A stretch of DNA of 64,000 nt from Bifidobacterium rousetti (GCF_008698235.1 NZ_PEBH01000006.1:124001-188000); one strand, 5' to 3'. Positions 1-8,837 are shown, counted from the stretch's first letter. Notes: generated from the sequence alone by a model not told the origin. Made by a program: numbers and translations.

Positions 1-590
1 CCGACGGCTTCGACGCCTCGGTCAGCATCGACGACGAAGGCGGCATGTACCGGGCCGCGCAACATCTCATCGGACTCGGCCATCGCCGCATCGTGTACCC
101 GTGCTCCGAGGCGGTGGAGGACATGGCCGCCTCGATCGACGCACGCGGACGCGGGTTCATCCGCGCGTGCGAGGAGGCGTCCGCCCGCCGCGGGGACCTC
201 GATTGGCGCGTGCTCACCGTGCCGCGCGGGCCCGAATTCGTCGATTCGGCGCTCTCCGCGCTGCTCGCGCTGGACGAGTTCCCTGACGCGATCTGCTGCC
301 AGATGGACATGATGGCGATCCCGATGATCATCGGGCTGGAACGATACGGCCGCCGCACGCCGCAGGACTACTCGATCGTCGGCTTCGACGACAGCGTCTA
401 CGCGCGCGAGCTGGGACTGACCACGATGCGACAGGACCCGCGCGCGATGGGCCGGTCCGCGGCGAGCAAGGCGCTCAAGCTGATCAACGGCGAGGAGCTG
501 AGCGAGGGCGAGGCGCACGAGACCGTCGAGGCGCAGCTGGTGCTGCGCGGCACCGACGCCCCCTACGCCCCCACGGCTACAGCGCGTTGA
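1..590 (+). CDS. LacI-family transcriptional regulator, C-terminal part (5' truncated by window)
   Basis: The open frame enters from the left edge, so the helix-turn-helix is outside the window. What remains is the sugar-binding core: DDEGGMYRAAQHLIGLGHRRI, the D-x-x-A hinge region with PDAICCQMDMMA, then YSIVGFDDS and LTTMRQDPRAMG, which is the usual LacI/GalR C-terminal signature. It resembles the complete LacI protein at 11508-12524 (same IVGFDDS/LIGYDDS and TTMRQDP/TTIRQDP blocks), so the two are probably related regulators of the same glucan locus. The stop lies 14 bases inside the convergent small membrane gene. Ligand unknown; a maltooligosaccharide or glucose-type effector is inferred from the neighbours. 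Confidence 0.9.
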   Translation, partial: DGFDASVSIDDEGGMYRAAQHLIGLGHRRIVYPCSEAVEDMAASIDARGRGFIRACEEASARRGDLDWRVLTVPRGPEFVDSALSALLALDEFPDAICCQMDMMAIPMIIGLERYGRRTPQDYSIVGFDDSVYARELGLTTMRQDPRAMGRSAASKALKLINGEELSEGEAHETVEAQLVLRGTDAPYAPTATAR

Positions 591-759
591 ACGCGCACCC
601 GGCCAGCAGCATCGCCGGATACAGGGCGTAGAACACCCACTTGGTCCACGGCTGCCGCCAGCCGGCCTCGCCGTTGCGCCAGTGCAGGAACATGACGCCG
701 ACCGCGGGCACGATAAGCATCATCGCGCCGAACAGACCGGTGGTGACCATCATTTGCAT
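577..759 (-). CDS. small two-helix membrane protein
   Basis: A 60-residue protein with two hydrophobic stretches: VTTGLFGAMMLIVPAVGVMFL near the N terminus and WVFYALYPAMLLAGCAFNAL at the C terminus, joined by a charged loop (HWRNGEAGWRQPWTK). The frame runs open further upstream, but the three in-frame ATGs at 748-759 lie in or beside the 18-bp operator at 753-770, and the extension upstream is low-complexity AT-rich DNA. I therefore start at 759, with 750 or 753 also possible. Its 3' end overlaps the LacI stop by 14 bases. It is divergent from the GH13 gene and would share its operator. Family not recognised. Confidence 0.55.
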   Translation of the reverse strand: MQMMVTTGLFGAMMLIVPAVGVMFLHWRNGEAGWRQPWTKWVFYALYPAMLLAGCAFNAL

Positions 760-770
760 ACGTATGCAAA
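753..770. promoter_or_regulatory. LacI-type operator, perfect palindrome
   Basis: TTTGCATACGTATGCAAA is a perfect 18-bp palindrome with the central CG typical of LacI/GalR operators. It lies between the small membrane gene (-) and the GH13 gene (+), upstream of an AT-rich stretch at 775-860 that could hold the promoter. Similar sites occur at 2958, 6233, 11268, 14128 and 14236. Confidence 0.8.
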
Positions 771-1015
771 CTCTTCGTGTTTCATTTTTTTGATTACTAT
801 ATTTTTGCTGATTTTCCAACGATAATCGGCGTTTCATGGCCGATTGACAATGTTTGCATGAATCACGTATCCTGACAGTCATCTCAGGAAACCGCGAGAC
901 ACTGGTCACAGCGGCGGTCCGGTCGCGGCGCCCGGCCGCAACAGCTTGGTCAACGTACGGCCAACACATGGTTACCGCACGGTCACTGAGGAATCAACGA
1001 GGAGAACTTAGCCTT

Positions 1016-2710
1016 ATGAGCGACATCACCAATCACCCCGAAACCCACGCCGGCCGGCCCGGCCACCCCGCATGGCTCGCGGACGCGTGCTTCTACGAGA
1101 TCTACCCGCAGTCGTTCAACGACTCGAGCGGCGACGGCATCGGAGACATCCCCGGCATCACCGCGAAACTCGACTACATCAGGAACCTCGGCTGCAACGC
1201 GCTGTGGATCAACCCGTGCTACGACTCCCCGTTCAAGGACGCCGGCTACGACGTGCGCGACTATCGCAAGGTCGCGGAGCGCTACGGCACGAACGACGAC
1301 CTCATCGCCCTGTTCGATGCCGCGCACGAACGCGGCATGCACGTCCTGCTCGACCTCGTGCCCGGACACACCAGCGAGGAGCACGCATGGTTCCGCGCGA
1401 GCGCGCGACCCGATCCGGCGGAGCGAGTCATCGCGGGCGACGACGGCGGAACCCCGCAGAAGGAGAACGTCTCCGAACGCTACATCTGGACCGACTGCTG
1501 GATCTCCGGCGGCGACGGCCTGCCGTTCATCGGCGGCGAGACCGAACGCGACGGCACGTACATCCTCAACTTCTTCAAATGCCAGCCGGCCCTGAACTAC
1601 GGCTTCGCGCACCCGAAGCAGGGCTGGCAGAAGCCCGCGCTCGGCCCCGACGCGCTCGCCACCTGCGACGCGATGGTCGACGTGATGCGTTTCTGGCTCA
1701 CGCGCGGGGCCGACGGATTCCGCGTCGACATGGCCGACAGCCTCGTCAAACATGACGACTGGGGCAAGCCCCTCACGATCCGCACCTGGCAGTACATGTT
1801 CTCGAAGATCCGCCCCGAATTCCCCGAAGCCGCGTTCGTCTCCGAATGGGGGCGCCCGAACGAGTCAATGCAGGCCGGGTTCGACATGGACTTCTACCTC
1901 GACTGGCGTTGGGACGGCAATCCGAACGGGTACAACATGCTGCTGCGCAACACCGATACGCCGCTCGTGCGCGAGGGCGACCACAGCTATTTCAACGCCG
2001 ATTCGGGCGAATCGATCCGCGGTTTCCTCGAGCAGTACGAGCCGCAGCTGCGCGACTGCGAACGCGCGGGCGGTCGCTTCGACCTCATCACGTCGAACCA
2101 CGACACCCTGCGCGTCGGCCAGCGCCTGACCGAGCGCGAGCTCAAGATCGCGTACGGCATGCTGCTGACGATGCCCGGATGCCCGTTCGTCTACTACGGC
2201 GACGAGATCGCGATGCGCTATCGCCCGCTGCCCACCAAGGAGGGCGGCTACGTGCGCACCGGCAGCCGCACGCCGATGCAGTGGGACGCGAGGATGGCGA
2301 ACCTCGGGTTCTCCGAGGCGGGCGATCCAGCCAGCCTGTATCTGCCGGTCGAGAGCGGCCCGTCGGCGCCGGGCGCCGCACCGGTGACGGTCGCGGATCG
2401 CATGGCCGATACGGATTCGCTGTGGCGCTGGATGCAGACCGTGCTGCGGTTCCGCCACGCCACACCGGCCCTGGCCTCCGACGCCGGTTTCGAGGTGCTG
2501 TCTGGCGACGGGAGGCTCTTCGCCTACCGCCGCACAGCGAAAGACGCCCCCGACTGCGTCATCGTGGCGATGAACCCCGGTCGGGACACGTTGCGCCTGC
2601 ATCTCGACGACACCGATCGCGCCCACACCATCAGCCTTGCCGTCGGCGAGCCGACGATCAAGGCGGACGAGCTGGTTCTGCCGCCCCAATCCCTCGCGAT
2701 CCTGCGCTAA
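1016..2710 (+). CDS. GH13 alpha-glucosidase-like glycoside hydrolase
   Basis: A 564-residue GH13 (alpha-amylase family) enzyme, expected to act in the cytoplasm on imported alpha-glucosides since no signal peptide is seen. The barrel opens with ACFYEIYPQSFNDSSGDGIGD; the first conserved region is DLVPGHTSEEHAWF. The catalytic triad is visible: nucleophile Asp238 in GFRVDMAD, acid/base Glu277 in FVSEWGRP and Asp363 in SNHDT. The FVYYGDEIAMRYRPLP segment and the absence of the usual long loops set it apart from oligo-1,6-glucosidases, so exact specificity is open. I start at ATG 1016 because GAGGAG sits at 999-1004; the frame is open upstream but has no site. A repeat element begins directly after the stop. 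Confidence 0.88.
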   Translation: MSDITNHPETHAGRPGHPAWLADACFYEIYPQSFNDSSGDGIGDIPGITAKLDYIRNLGCNALWINPCYDSPFKDAGYDVRDYRKVAERYGTNDDLIALFDAAHERGMHVLLDLVPGHTSEEHAWFRASARPDPAERVIAGDDGGTPQKENVSERYIWTDCWISGGDGLPFIGGETERDGTYILNFFKCQPALNYGFAHPKQGWQKPALGPDALATCDAMVDVMRFWLTRGADGFRVDMADSLVKHDDWGKPLTIRTWQYMFSKIRPEFPEAAFVSEWGRPNESMQAGFDMDFYLDWRWDGNPNGYNMLLRNTDTPLVREGDHSYFNADSGESIRGFLEQYEPQLRDCERAGGRFDLITSNHDTLRVGQRLTERELKIAYGMLLTMPGCPFVYYGDEIAMRYRPLPTKEGGYVRTGSRTPMQWDARMANLGFSEAGDPASLYLPVESGPSAPGAAPVTVADRMADTDSLWRWMQTVLRFRHATPALASDAGFEVLSGDGRLFAYRRTAKDAPDCVIVAMNPGRDTLRLHLDDTDRAHTISLAVGEPTIKADELVLPPQSLAILR

Positions 2711-2911
2711 CTGCGTTATGAGGGGTACTTCGGGACTCCTGCGGACATCTATCTCGCTTACAAGGGGTATCTACCCGAAGTACAAAGCCCCGAGAACGGC
2801 CAGTCCTCGTGGCCGTCAAGCCATTTTGGGCTCTTATACCCACACCAGATACCCCTCGTAAGCGAGATAGAGGTTTGCAAAGCAGGAAATGTACCCCTCA
2901 TAACGCAGATA
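2711..2911. repeat. four-box palindromic repeat, copy A
   Basis: First of three copies (others at 8299 and 48503). Order of parts: outer box CTGCGTTATGAGGGGTAC, inner box TATCTCGCTTACAAGGGGTA, a central hairpin ACGGCC...GGCCGTCAAGCC, inner box TACCCCTCGTAAGCGAGATA, outer box GTACCCCTCATAACGCAGAT. The two right boxes are inverted copies of the two left boxes, so the whole ~200 bp can fold into one long structure. It starts one base after the GH13 stop codon and may serve as its transcription end. Confidence 0.85.
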
Positions 2912-2957
2912 CGTATGAACAAGCAGCCCTGAACACTCGACTCAGCCACACCCATCG

Positions 2958-2977
2958 TATTGCAAACGATGTCAATA
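2958..2977. promoter_or_regulatory. LacI-type operator upstream of malQ
   Basis: TATTGCAAACGATGTCAATA is an imperfect palindrome around a central CG and lies 124 bp before the malQ start. It matches the TTGCAAACGATG word at 14128 upstream of the sugar-binding protein gene. Confidence 0.65.
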
Positions 2978-3100
2978 CGCGGTATGGTCGTATGCAACAG
3001 CAGCAATCCACACCCGGATGCCGTCGCGTCGCGCAGTAGCGGCACGACGGCCGACGCGCGACGCAGCGTGTCCGGGGCCGCACCCAAAGGAGCACGTCCA

Positions 3101-5410
3101 ATGAGCGAACAGACGATCATCGATCCATCGACCCCGCCGGCCGACGACACGCAGACCACGGTCGATACCGCCAACCGCAAGGCATCGACAGGTAACCAGC
3201 GCACCGAAAGCGCCGAGCGGCTGGCCCGCCCGCTGATCCGGCTCGCGAAGGCGAGCGGGGTGGCCACCTCGTACATCGACCAGCTCGGCACCTACGTCGA
3301 GATCGACGATGACGTGCTCGTCAACGTGCTCGGCGCGCTTGGCGTCGATGCCACGTCGGACGAGGCGATCGCGCGGTCACAGGCGGCAATCGAGGAGGAA
3401 AACAGCAAACGTTTGCTCCCATCGTCGACCATCGTTGTCACGGTCGACGGGCCGGTCGGCGACTCAGGCGCCCCCACGCTCAGCCCCGCCACCATCCGAC
3501 TGCATCGCACGGAAACCGACGGCACCGCCCCAAGCGCCCCCGACGAGGAGCCGACCGTCACCATCACCCTCGAGGACGGCACCGAACTCCACAGCGACCC
3601 TGCCGACATCCTGCCCGATTTCAACAGCGGCGACCGCATCCTGACACTGCCGGCCGACCTGCCGATCGGCTACCACACCCTGCACGTCGAGATGGCCAAG
3701 CAGACCGCCGACGCCACGCTCATCGTCGCCCCGAGGCGCATCGCCCTGCCCGAGGCGGTCAGGACCCGCCAGCGCTGGGGCTGGATGACGCAGATGTACT
3801 CGGTCCGCTCGCACGACTCGTGGGGCGTGGGCGATTACGGCGACCTCAAGCGCCTCGCCGCCGACGCCGCCGCGAAATCCGGCGCCGACTTCATGCTCAT
3901 CAACCCGGTGCACGCGGGCGCGCCGATCCCGCCGCTCGAGCCGTCGCCGTACCTGCCGGAATCGCGCCGGTTCCTCAACGTCACGTACATCCGCCCGCAG
4001 GACGTGCCGGAGTACGCCGACCTCGCCCCCGTCGACCGCGAGCGCATCGACGCCCTGCACGCGCGGGTCACCGACCGCAACGACGACCCGAATCCGATGG
4101 ACCTCAACGCCTCGTGGGCCGCGAAGCGCGAGGCGCTGCGTCTGATCTTCGACGCGCCGCGCACGCCGGAGCGCGATCGCGCGTTCGAGGAGTTCAAGCG
4201 TCACGCCGGCCCGGACCTCGATGCGTTCGCGACGTGGTGCGTCGCCTTCGAAGTGTGGGGCGCACCGTGGGAGCCGGATTCGTGGTTCGGCCGTACGAAC
4301 CGCGAATCGCCCGAGGTCAGGGCCCTCGTCGAGGAGCATCGCGACCTGTTCGAGTTCAACCGCTGGCTGCAGTGGATCGCCGACGAGCAGCTCACCGCCG
4401 CGCAGTCGGCCGCGAAGGATGCGGGCATGGCGCTGGGGCTGATGCTCGACATGGCGGTCGGCGTGCACGCGCTCGGCGCGGACGTGTGGTGGAGCCCGGA
4501 GCGGTTCGCGGTCGGTTCGGTGACGGTCGGCTGCCCGCCGGACTTCTACAACCAGCAGGGTCAGGACTGGGGTCAGCCGCCGTTCAACCCGCGCTATCTC
4601 GAGCGCACCGGCTACCGCGTGTACCGCGAGATGGTCCAGTCGATCTTCGCGCACGCCGGCGCGGTGCGCATCGACCATGTGCTCGGCCTGTTCCGTCTGT
4701 GGTGGATTCCGCGCGGCAGGGGCGCGAAGGGCGGCGCGTACGTCATGTACGATCACGAGGCGATGCTGGCCGTGCTCGCGATCGAGGCGACGCGCGCGAA
4801 CGGCATGGTCATCGGCGAGGATCTGGGCACGGTGCCTGATTACGTGCGTCGCATTCTGGCCGATCGCGGCGTGCTCGGCACCGATGTGGAGTGGTTCGCG
4901 CGCGTCGACGATTCGCCGAACGCGGGCGACCCGTACAAGCCTCCGACCGATTACCGTCGTCAGGCGCTGGCGTCGGTCACGACGCACGATCTGCCGCCGA
5001 CCGCGGGCTATCTGGAGTTCGAGCATGTCGCGCTGCGCGAACGTCTGCATCTGCTGTCCGAACCGGTCGAGGTGTTCGCCGCCTCGGCGCGCGCGGAACG
5101 TCAGGCGATGCTGGATCGCCTGGTCGAGGACGGCCGGCTCAGCGCCGAGGCCGCCGCGGATGTGCCGGGGCACGAGCAGGAGATCGTCGAGGCGATGCAC
5201 GCGATGCTGACCGCCACGCCCTCGGTGCTGCGTCAGGCGGCGCTGGTCGACGGCACCGGCCAGCACGCGACCGTCAACCAGCCGGGCACGTCGGACCAGT
5301 ACCCGAACTGGCGCATCCCGCTGCAGGACGCCTCGGGGCGGGTGGTGCACACGGACGAGGTGTTCGCCGATCCGCGCGTGCTCTCGCTGGCCCGGGTGAT
5401 GAACAACTAG
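3101..5410 (+). CDS. malQ: 4-alpha-glucanotransferase (amylomaltase)
   Basis: A 769-residue GH77 enzyme that transfers glucan chains between maltooligosaccharides and releases glucose. It is longer than the ~500-residue bacterial type because of the N-terminal extension typical of actinobacterial MalQ (residues 1 to about 225, including a beta-rich segment ending VAPRRIALPEA). Family blocks are clear: QMYSVRSHDSWGVGDYGDL, PSPYLPESRRFLN, RIDHVLGLFRLWWIPRG, VIGEDLGTVPDYV and SVTTHDLPPTAGYL. The Asp in RIDH is the expected nucleophile and the Glu in GEDLG the acid/base. I choose ATG 3101, preceded by AAAGGAG at 3086-3092; the open frame upstream crosses the operator and is not coding. It works with the two GH13 enzymes on imported maltodextrins. 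Confidence 0.93.
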   Translation: MSEQTIIDPSTPPADDTQTTVDTANRKASTGNQRTESAERLARPLIRLAKASGVATSYIDQLGTYVEIDDDVLVNVLGALGVDATSDEAIARSQAAIEEENSKRLLPSSTIVVTVDGPVGDSGAPTLSPATIRLHRTETDGTAPSAPDEEPTVTITLEDGTELHSDPADILPDFNSGDRILTLPADLPIGYHTLHVEMAKQTADATLIVAPRRIALPEAVRTRQRWGWMTQMYSVRSHDSWGVGDYGDLKRLAADAAAKSGADFMLINPVHAGAPIPPLEPSPYLPESRRFLNVTYIRPQDVPEYADLAPVDRERIDALHARVTDRNDDPNPMDLNASWAAKREALRLIFDAPRTPERDRAFEEFKRHAGPDLDAFATWCVAFEVWGAPWEPDSWFGRTNRESPEVRALVEEHRDLFEFNRWLQWIADEQLTAAQSAAKDAGMALGLMLDMAVGVHALGADVWWSPERFAVGSVTVGCPPDFYNQQGQDWGQPPFNPRYLERTGYRVYREMVQSIFAHAGAVRIDHVLGLFRLWWIPRGRGAKGGAYVMYDHEAMLAVLAIEATRANGMVIGEDLGTVPDYVRRILADRGVLGTDVEWFARVDDSPNAGDPYKPPTDYRRQALASVTTHDLPPTAGYLEFEHVALRERLHLLSEPVEVFAASARAERQAMLDRLVEDGRLSAEAAADVPGHEQEIVEAMHAMLTATPSVLRQAALVDGTGQHATVNQPGTSDQYPNWRIPLQDASGRVVHTDEVFADPRVLSLARVMNN

Positions 5411-5415
5411 CCCAT

Positions 5416-5569
5416 CTCGGCTCCCCTTGTCAGGACGTTGCCGTGAAAACAAACAGCAATGCTGTTTGTAGGCAACGTGCGAGCCGACATGCGAGCCAGT
5501 CAGCTGCGCGCGCAGCGCGTCCGCAGTTGCGGGACGAGCTGGCCCGCGAAGCGGGTCTGAGGGGTAGTC
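5416..5569. repeat. REP-like repeat with extra inner hairpin
   Basis: The ends are CTCGGCTCCCCTTGTCAG and GCGGGTCTGAGGGGTAGT, the same ends as the short repeat at 15169. Between them lies an extra hairpin: ACGTTGCC (5435) pairs with GGCAACGT (5471), and inside it AAACAGC (5451) pairs with GCTGTTT (5461), followed by GCGAGCCGACATGCGAGCCA. The same inner block, about 85 % identical, occurs inside hemD at 20733. Here it separates the convergent malQ and DUF624 genes. Confidence 0.8.
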
Positions 5570-5571
5570 AT

Positions 5572-6177
5572 TCATCTAGAGAGGTACGCCTTCATCGCCC
5601 GCTCGAACACCGGCACGTGCAGCATCGTCGCCGTGCCGTACCCCATCACGACGAGCAGGAACAGCCCCTGCGGCAGATAGAACCAGCAGGCGACGAGCAG
5701 GGCGATCCACACCGCATCGATCGCGACCATCGCCAGCGTGTAGCCGAATCGGGTCACACCGAACACGTACGCGTTGGCGAGGGTCCGGCCGACCGGGTTC
5801 TCGAATCGCGACTGCAGCGCGAACGCCCATTCGAAGCCGATGACCCACAGCACGGTCAGACCGAACTTCGGCACGAGCAGCGGCGTGATCCGCAGCACGA
5901 TCCACGAGTAGGCGACTCCGGCGCCGATGACGAGGAACGGCAGCCACAGGGCGGTCGCCTTGATAAGGTTCGCACGGAACGCGCGGAAATAGTTGCGGGT
6001 GACGCCGCCGCCCTCGCCGGCCAGCGATCGCCGCGCCGTGTCGAATCCCGCGGACAGCGCGGCGCCGACCGTGACCAGCGGCAGGCTGGTGACCAGCATC
6101 AGGATGTTGATCCAGATCGCGTCGACGAGGTCGCCAAGGCCCCGCATGAGTCCGGAATCGGGTGACAGGAATCGCAT
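5572..6177 (-). CDS. DUF624/YesL-family membrane protein
   Basis: A 201-residue integral membrane protein with about five hydrophobic segments and the YesL/DUF624 opening: a short polar N terminus, then GDLVDAIWINILMLVTSLPLV and the conserved GAALSAGFDTARRSL. Proteins of this family are found beside carbohydrate ABC transporters and LacI genes in Firmicutes and Actinobacteria; their molecular role is not established. The start at 6177 (MRFLSPDSG) has GGAGG upstream and is preferred over the longer frame, which would run through the operator at 6233. It is divergent from the alpha-glucosidase at 6287, so the pair is probably co-regulated. Confidence 0.85.
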   Translation of the reverse strand: MRFLSPDSGLMRGLGDLVDAIWINILMLVTSLPLVTVGAALSAGFDTARRSLAGEGGGVTRNYFRAFRANLIKATALWLPFLVIGAGVAYSWIVLRITPLLVPKFGLTVLWVIGFEWAFALQSRFENPVGRTLANAYVFGVTRFGYTLAMVAIDAVWIALLVACWFYLPQGLFLLVVMGYGTATMLHVPVFERAMKAYLSR

Positions 6178-6232
6178 CGTCGAACCTCCGTCGATCACTC
6201 GCGCGTCCGCTTCGACGCGGACATCACATCTT

Positions 6233-6250
6233 ATTGCATACGTTTTCAAT
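6233..6250. promoter_or_regulatory. LacI-type operator in divergent promoter
   Basis: ATTGCATACGTTTTCAAT has outer arms ATTG/CAAT and shares GCATACGT with the perfect site at 753. It lies between the DUF624 gene (start 6177) and the alpha-glucosidase gene (start 6287) and could control both. Confidence 0.7.
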
Positions 6251-6286
6251 GATATCGTTGTCATCACGAAAAGGGAAAGGAACAGC

Positions 6287-8164
6287 ATGACCGCGAACAA
6301 CGAACGCGACGACTGGTGGAAGCAGGCCGTCGTCTATCAGGTGTACCCGCGCAGCTTCAAGGACGTGAACGGCGACGGCCTTGGCGACATCGCCGGCGTC
6401 ACCGAGAAGATGGACTACCTCAGGGATCTCGGCGTGGACGCGATCTGGCTGTCGCCGTTCTATCCGTCGGATCTCGCCGACGGCGGCTATGACGTGATCG
6501 ACTACCGCAATGTCGATCCGCGACTCGGCACGATGGACGATTTCGACCGGATGGTCGCCGCCGCGCACGGGGCCGGGATCAAGGTGATCGTCGACATCGT
6601 GCCGAACCACACGGCCGACAAGCACGTCATGTTCCAGGAGGCGCTGGTCGCCGGCCGCGGATCGGCCGCGCGCGACCGCTACATCTTCCGCGAGGGCCGC
6701 GGGAAGCACGGCGAGCTGCCGCCGAACGACTGGCAGTCGCTGTTCGGCGGGCCGGCGTGGCAGCAGGTCGACGACGGCCAGTGGTACCTGCACATCTTCG
6801 CCAAGGAGCAGCCGGACCTCAACTGGAAAAACCCGGACGTGCACGAGGAGTTCAAAAAGACGCTGCGATTCTGGTCCGATCACGGCACCGACGGATTCCG
6901 CATCGACGTGGCGCACGGCCTGGCCAAGGACCTCGAGAGCACACCGCTCGAGGACATACCCGCCGACACCGTGCAGCAGGTGCTGTGCCACGACTTCACC
7001 AGCCCGCTGTGGGACCGCCGCGAGGTGCACGAGATCTACCGCGAGTGGCGCCAGGTGTTCGACGAGTACGATCCGCCGCGCTTCGCGGTCGGCGAGGCGT
7101 GGGTGGTGCCGGAGCACCAGCACCTGTACGCCGACACCGACGAGCTCGGTCAGGTGTTCAACTTCGAGTTCGCCGAGGCGAACTGGGATGTCGACGAGTT
7201 CCGTTCCGCGATCCGCCACGGCCTCGAGGCGGCCGCCGAAACCGGAGACTCGACCACCACATGGGTGATGAACAACCACGACGTGCCGCGCAGCCCGTCG
7301 CGCTACGGCCTGCCGCAGGTGAAGGGCCCCGTCTACCACCAGCTCGCGCACGACTGGCTGCTGCGCGACGGCACCTCGTACACCGAGGACCGTGAACTCG
7401 GCACCCGCCGCGCCCGCGCCGCCGCGCTGATGGAGCTCGCACTGCCCGGCGCCGTGTACATCTATCAGGGCGAGGAGCTGGGCCTGTTCGAGGTCGCGAA
7501 CATCCCGTGGGATCGCCTCGAGGACCCGACGCCGTTCAACACGCGCCGCAACTTCACCGACAAGGGCCGCGACGGCTGCCGCGTGCCGCTGCCGTGGGTC
7601 GCGGACGATGCGTCTGCGGACGATCACGCGGTCGCCGGAACCGATGCCGCCGAAGGCCCGGACGCTGCGGACGCCACGGACGGCTCCCCCGCGATCGCCG
7701 CGGCCTCGTGGTCGCCCGACTTCGCGGCCGGCACCTCGTTCGGCTTCTCCCCCGCAGTGCGCCCCGACGGCGCCCCGGCCGCCGAGCCGCACCTGCCGCA
7801 ACCGCTGTGGTTCAAGGATTTCGCGGCCGATGTCGAGGCCGCCGACGAGGGGTCGATGCTCAACCTCTACCGCCGCGCGCTGGCGCTGCGCGCGAAGCTC
7901 CTCACCGCGACCGGCGACACCTCGACGGTCGACTGGCTGGATGACGGGGACAACGGGAACGTCACCGACGGAGCACTCAGCTTCGGCGATGACGTCATCG
8001 CCTACGCGCGCCCGGCGACCGAAGGCCGCACGCTCACCTCGGTGACCAACTTCGGCGCCGAACCGGCGGCCCTGCCCGACGACAGCGCGGTGATCCTCTC
8101 CTCCGCGCCACTCACCGACGACGGCCGACTCCCGCAGGACACCACCGCCTGGCTCGTGCGCTGA
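6287..8164 (+). CDS. GH13 alpha-glucosidase / oligo-1,6-glucosidase type
   Basis: A 625-residue cytoplasmic GH13 enzyme that should hydrolyse terminal alpha-glucosidic bonds of small sugars. It opens WWKQAVVYQVYPRSFKDVNG and contains DIVPNHTADKH, nucleophile Asp207 in GFRIDVAHG, acid/base Glu270 in GEAWVV and Asp332 in NNHDVPR. The GAVYIYQGEELGL block is typical of alpha-glucosidases rather than amylases. An Ala/Asp-rich low-complexity stretch (about residues 439-475) interrupts the segment after the CRVPLPW motif and is unusual in the family. ATG 6287 has AAGGGAAAGGA just upstream. Members of this family in bifidobacteria cleave maltose, isomaltose or sucrose-like bonds; the precise substrate cannot be read here. 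Confidence 0.9.
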   Translation: MTANNERDDWWKQAVVYQVYPRSFKDVNGDGLGDIAGVTEKMDYLRDLGVDAIWLSPFYPSDLADGGYDVIDYRNVDPRLGTMDDFDRMVAAAHGAGIKVIVDIVPNHTADKHVMFQEALVAGRGSAARDRYIFREGRGKHGELPPNDWQSLFGGPAWQQVDDGQWYLHIFAKEQPDLNWKNPDVHEEFKKTLRFWSDHGTDGFRIDVAHGLAKDLESTPLEDIPADTVQQVLCHDFTSPLWDRREVHEIYREWRQVFDEYDPPRFAVGEAWVVPEHQHLYADTDELGQVFNFEFAEANWDVDEFRSAIRHGLEAAAETGDSTTTWVMNNHDVPRSPSRYGLPQVKGPVYHQLAHDWLLRDGTSYTEDRELGTRRARAAALMELALPGAVYIYQGEELGLFEVANIPWDRLEDPTPFNTRRNFTDKGRDGCRVPLPWVADDASADDHAVAGTDAAEGPDAADATDGSPAIAAASWSPDFAAGTSFGFSPAVRPDGAPAAEPHLPQPLWFKDFAADVEAADEGSMLNLYRRALALRAKLLTATGDTSTVDWLDDGDNGNVTDGALSFGDDVIAYARPATEGRTLTSVTNFGAEPAALPDDSAVILSSAPLTDDGRLPQDTTAWLVR

Positions 8165-8202
8165 GGCGCCGGGGCGGCGACTTTACAAGCACCGCTCCAC
8201 CG

Positions 8203-8257
8203 TTTGGGCGACTGGCGGACATCGTCGTTGCCTGTTGTTGTCCGCCAGACGCCCAGA
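8203..8257. terminator. hairpin after the alpha-glucosidase gene
   Basis: TTTGGGCGACTGGCGGACA (8203) pairs with TGTCCGCCAGACGCCCAGA (to 8257) with two mismatches. There is no T-run after it, so it may act as a 3' stabilising structure or a weak terminator rather than a classical one. Confidence 0.5.
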
Positions 8258-8298
8258 CTCCTCAATCATTCAGCCGAAAGTGCCCCCGTAGCGAGCCA

Positions 8299-8504
8299 AC
8301 TCGCTTACGAGGGGTACTTTTCCGCATTTGCATACCTCTATCTGCGTTATGAGGGGTACCAGCCCAGACTATGCATGCCGCAAAACGGCTCAACCGCAAC
8401 GCCATCAAGCCGTTTTGGAGCACTGATACCTGACACAGGCACCCCTCATAAGCGAGATGGATCTCCGCGTCAGGCCTAAAGTACCCCGCATAACGGAGAT
8501 AGCT
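8299..8504. repeat. four-box palindromic repeat, copy B
   Basis: Same architecture as the copy at 2711 but with the outer and inner left boxes exchanged: CTCGCTTACGAGGGGTAC comes first (8301) and TATCTGCGTTATGAGGGGTA second (8339). The central hairpin is AAACGGCTCAACCGCAACG / TCAAGCCGTTTT (8383-8416), then CACCCCTCATAAGCGAGAT and GTACCCCGCATAACGGAGAT. It lies downstream of the alpha-glucosidase gene. Confidence 0.85.
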
Positions 8505-8683
8505 GTCGAATCATGGGGATCCTGACAACGCCCGGCTTCCCCGGTAGCGCCGCTCTTCATCAACGTATGTCGCAATAAGCGTTTTGCACGAGTTCATCCG
8601 CCGTTAGCCGAAGGCATACATGGCCGACACAACAGGGCGGTAAACCATAGTCAACAGTGCAATACGGGTGAAAGGAGCCCATC

Positions 8684-8779
8684 ATGCAGGAGATCAACAG
8701 CCACCATTCGAGCACCGATCGCGACGACGACCGCTTCTTCGACAACTACGCGTACATGGAGTACGGCATCGAGCGCTGA
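8684..8779 (+). CDS. very small ORF (31 residues), unknown
   Basis: ATG 8684 is preceded by an excellent ribosome site (GAAAGGAG, 8670-8677) and the frame ends TGA at 8779, giving a 31-residue acidic peptide that begins MQEINSHHSS, has an RDDDRFFD centre and ends YAYMEYGIER. An 11-bp perfect hairpin (8791-8837) follows the stop. No gene stands nearby for which it would be an obvious leader. It could be a small regulatory or signalling peptide, a modified-peptide precursor without visible modification genes, or chance. Confidence 0.4.
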   Translation: MQEINSHHSSTDRDDDRFFDNYAYMEYGIER

Positions 8780-8790
8780 CGCCGAACGGG

Positions 8791-8837
8791 CGTCCGTTCC
8801 CCGTCACACCGGTTGCGCCGATGTCTGGGAACGGACG
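8791..8837. terminator. hairpin after the small ORF
   Basis: CGTCCGTTCCC (8791) pairs perfectly with GGGAACGGACG (8827) across a 25-base loop. It lacks a T-run. Its place 11 bases after the small ORF supports that ORF being a transcription unit. Confidence 0.45.

Noticed and set aside
3464..5575. A 703-codon open frame on the minus strand
   Set aside because: It lies entirely opposite malQ, has the Arg/Ala/Val-rich composition of antisense frames in GC-rich DNA and no ribosome site.
6224..7801. A 525-codon open frame on the minus strand
   Set aside because: Opposite the alpha-glucosidase gene whose catalytic motifs are intact; composition is that of an antisense frame.
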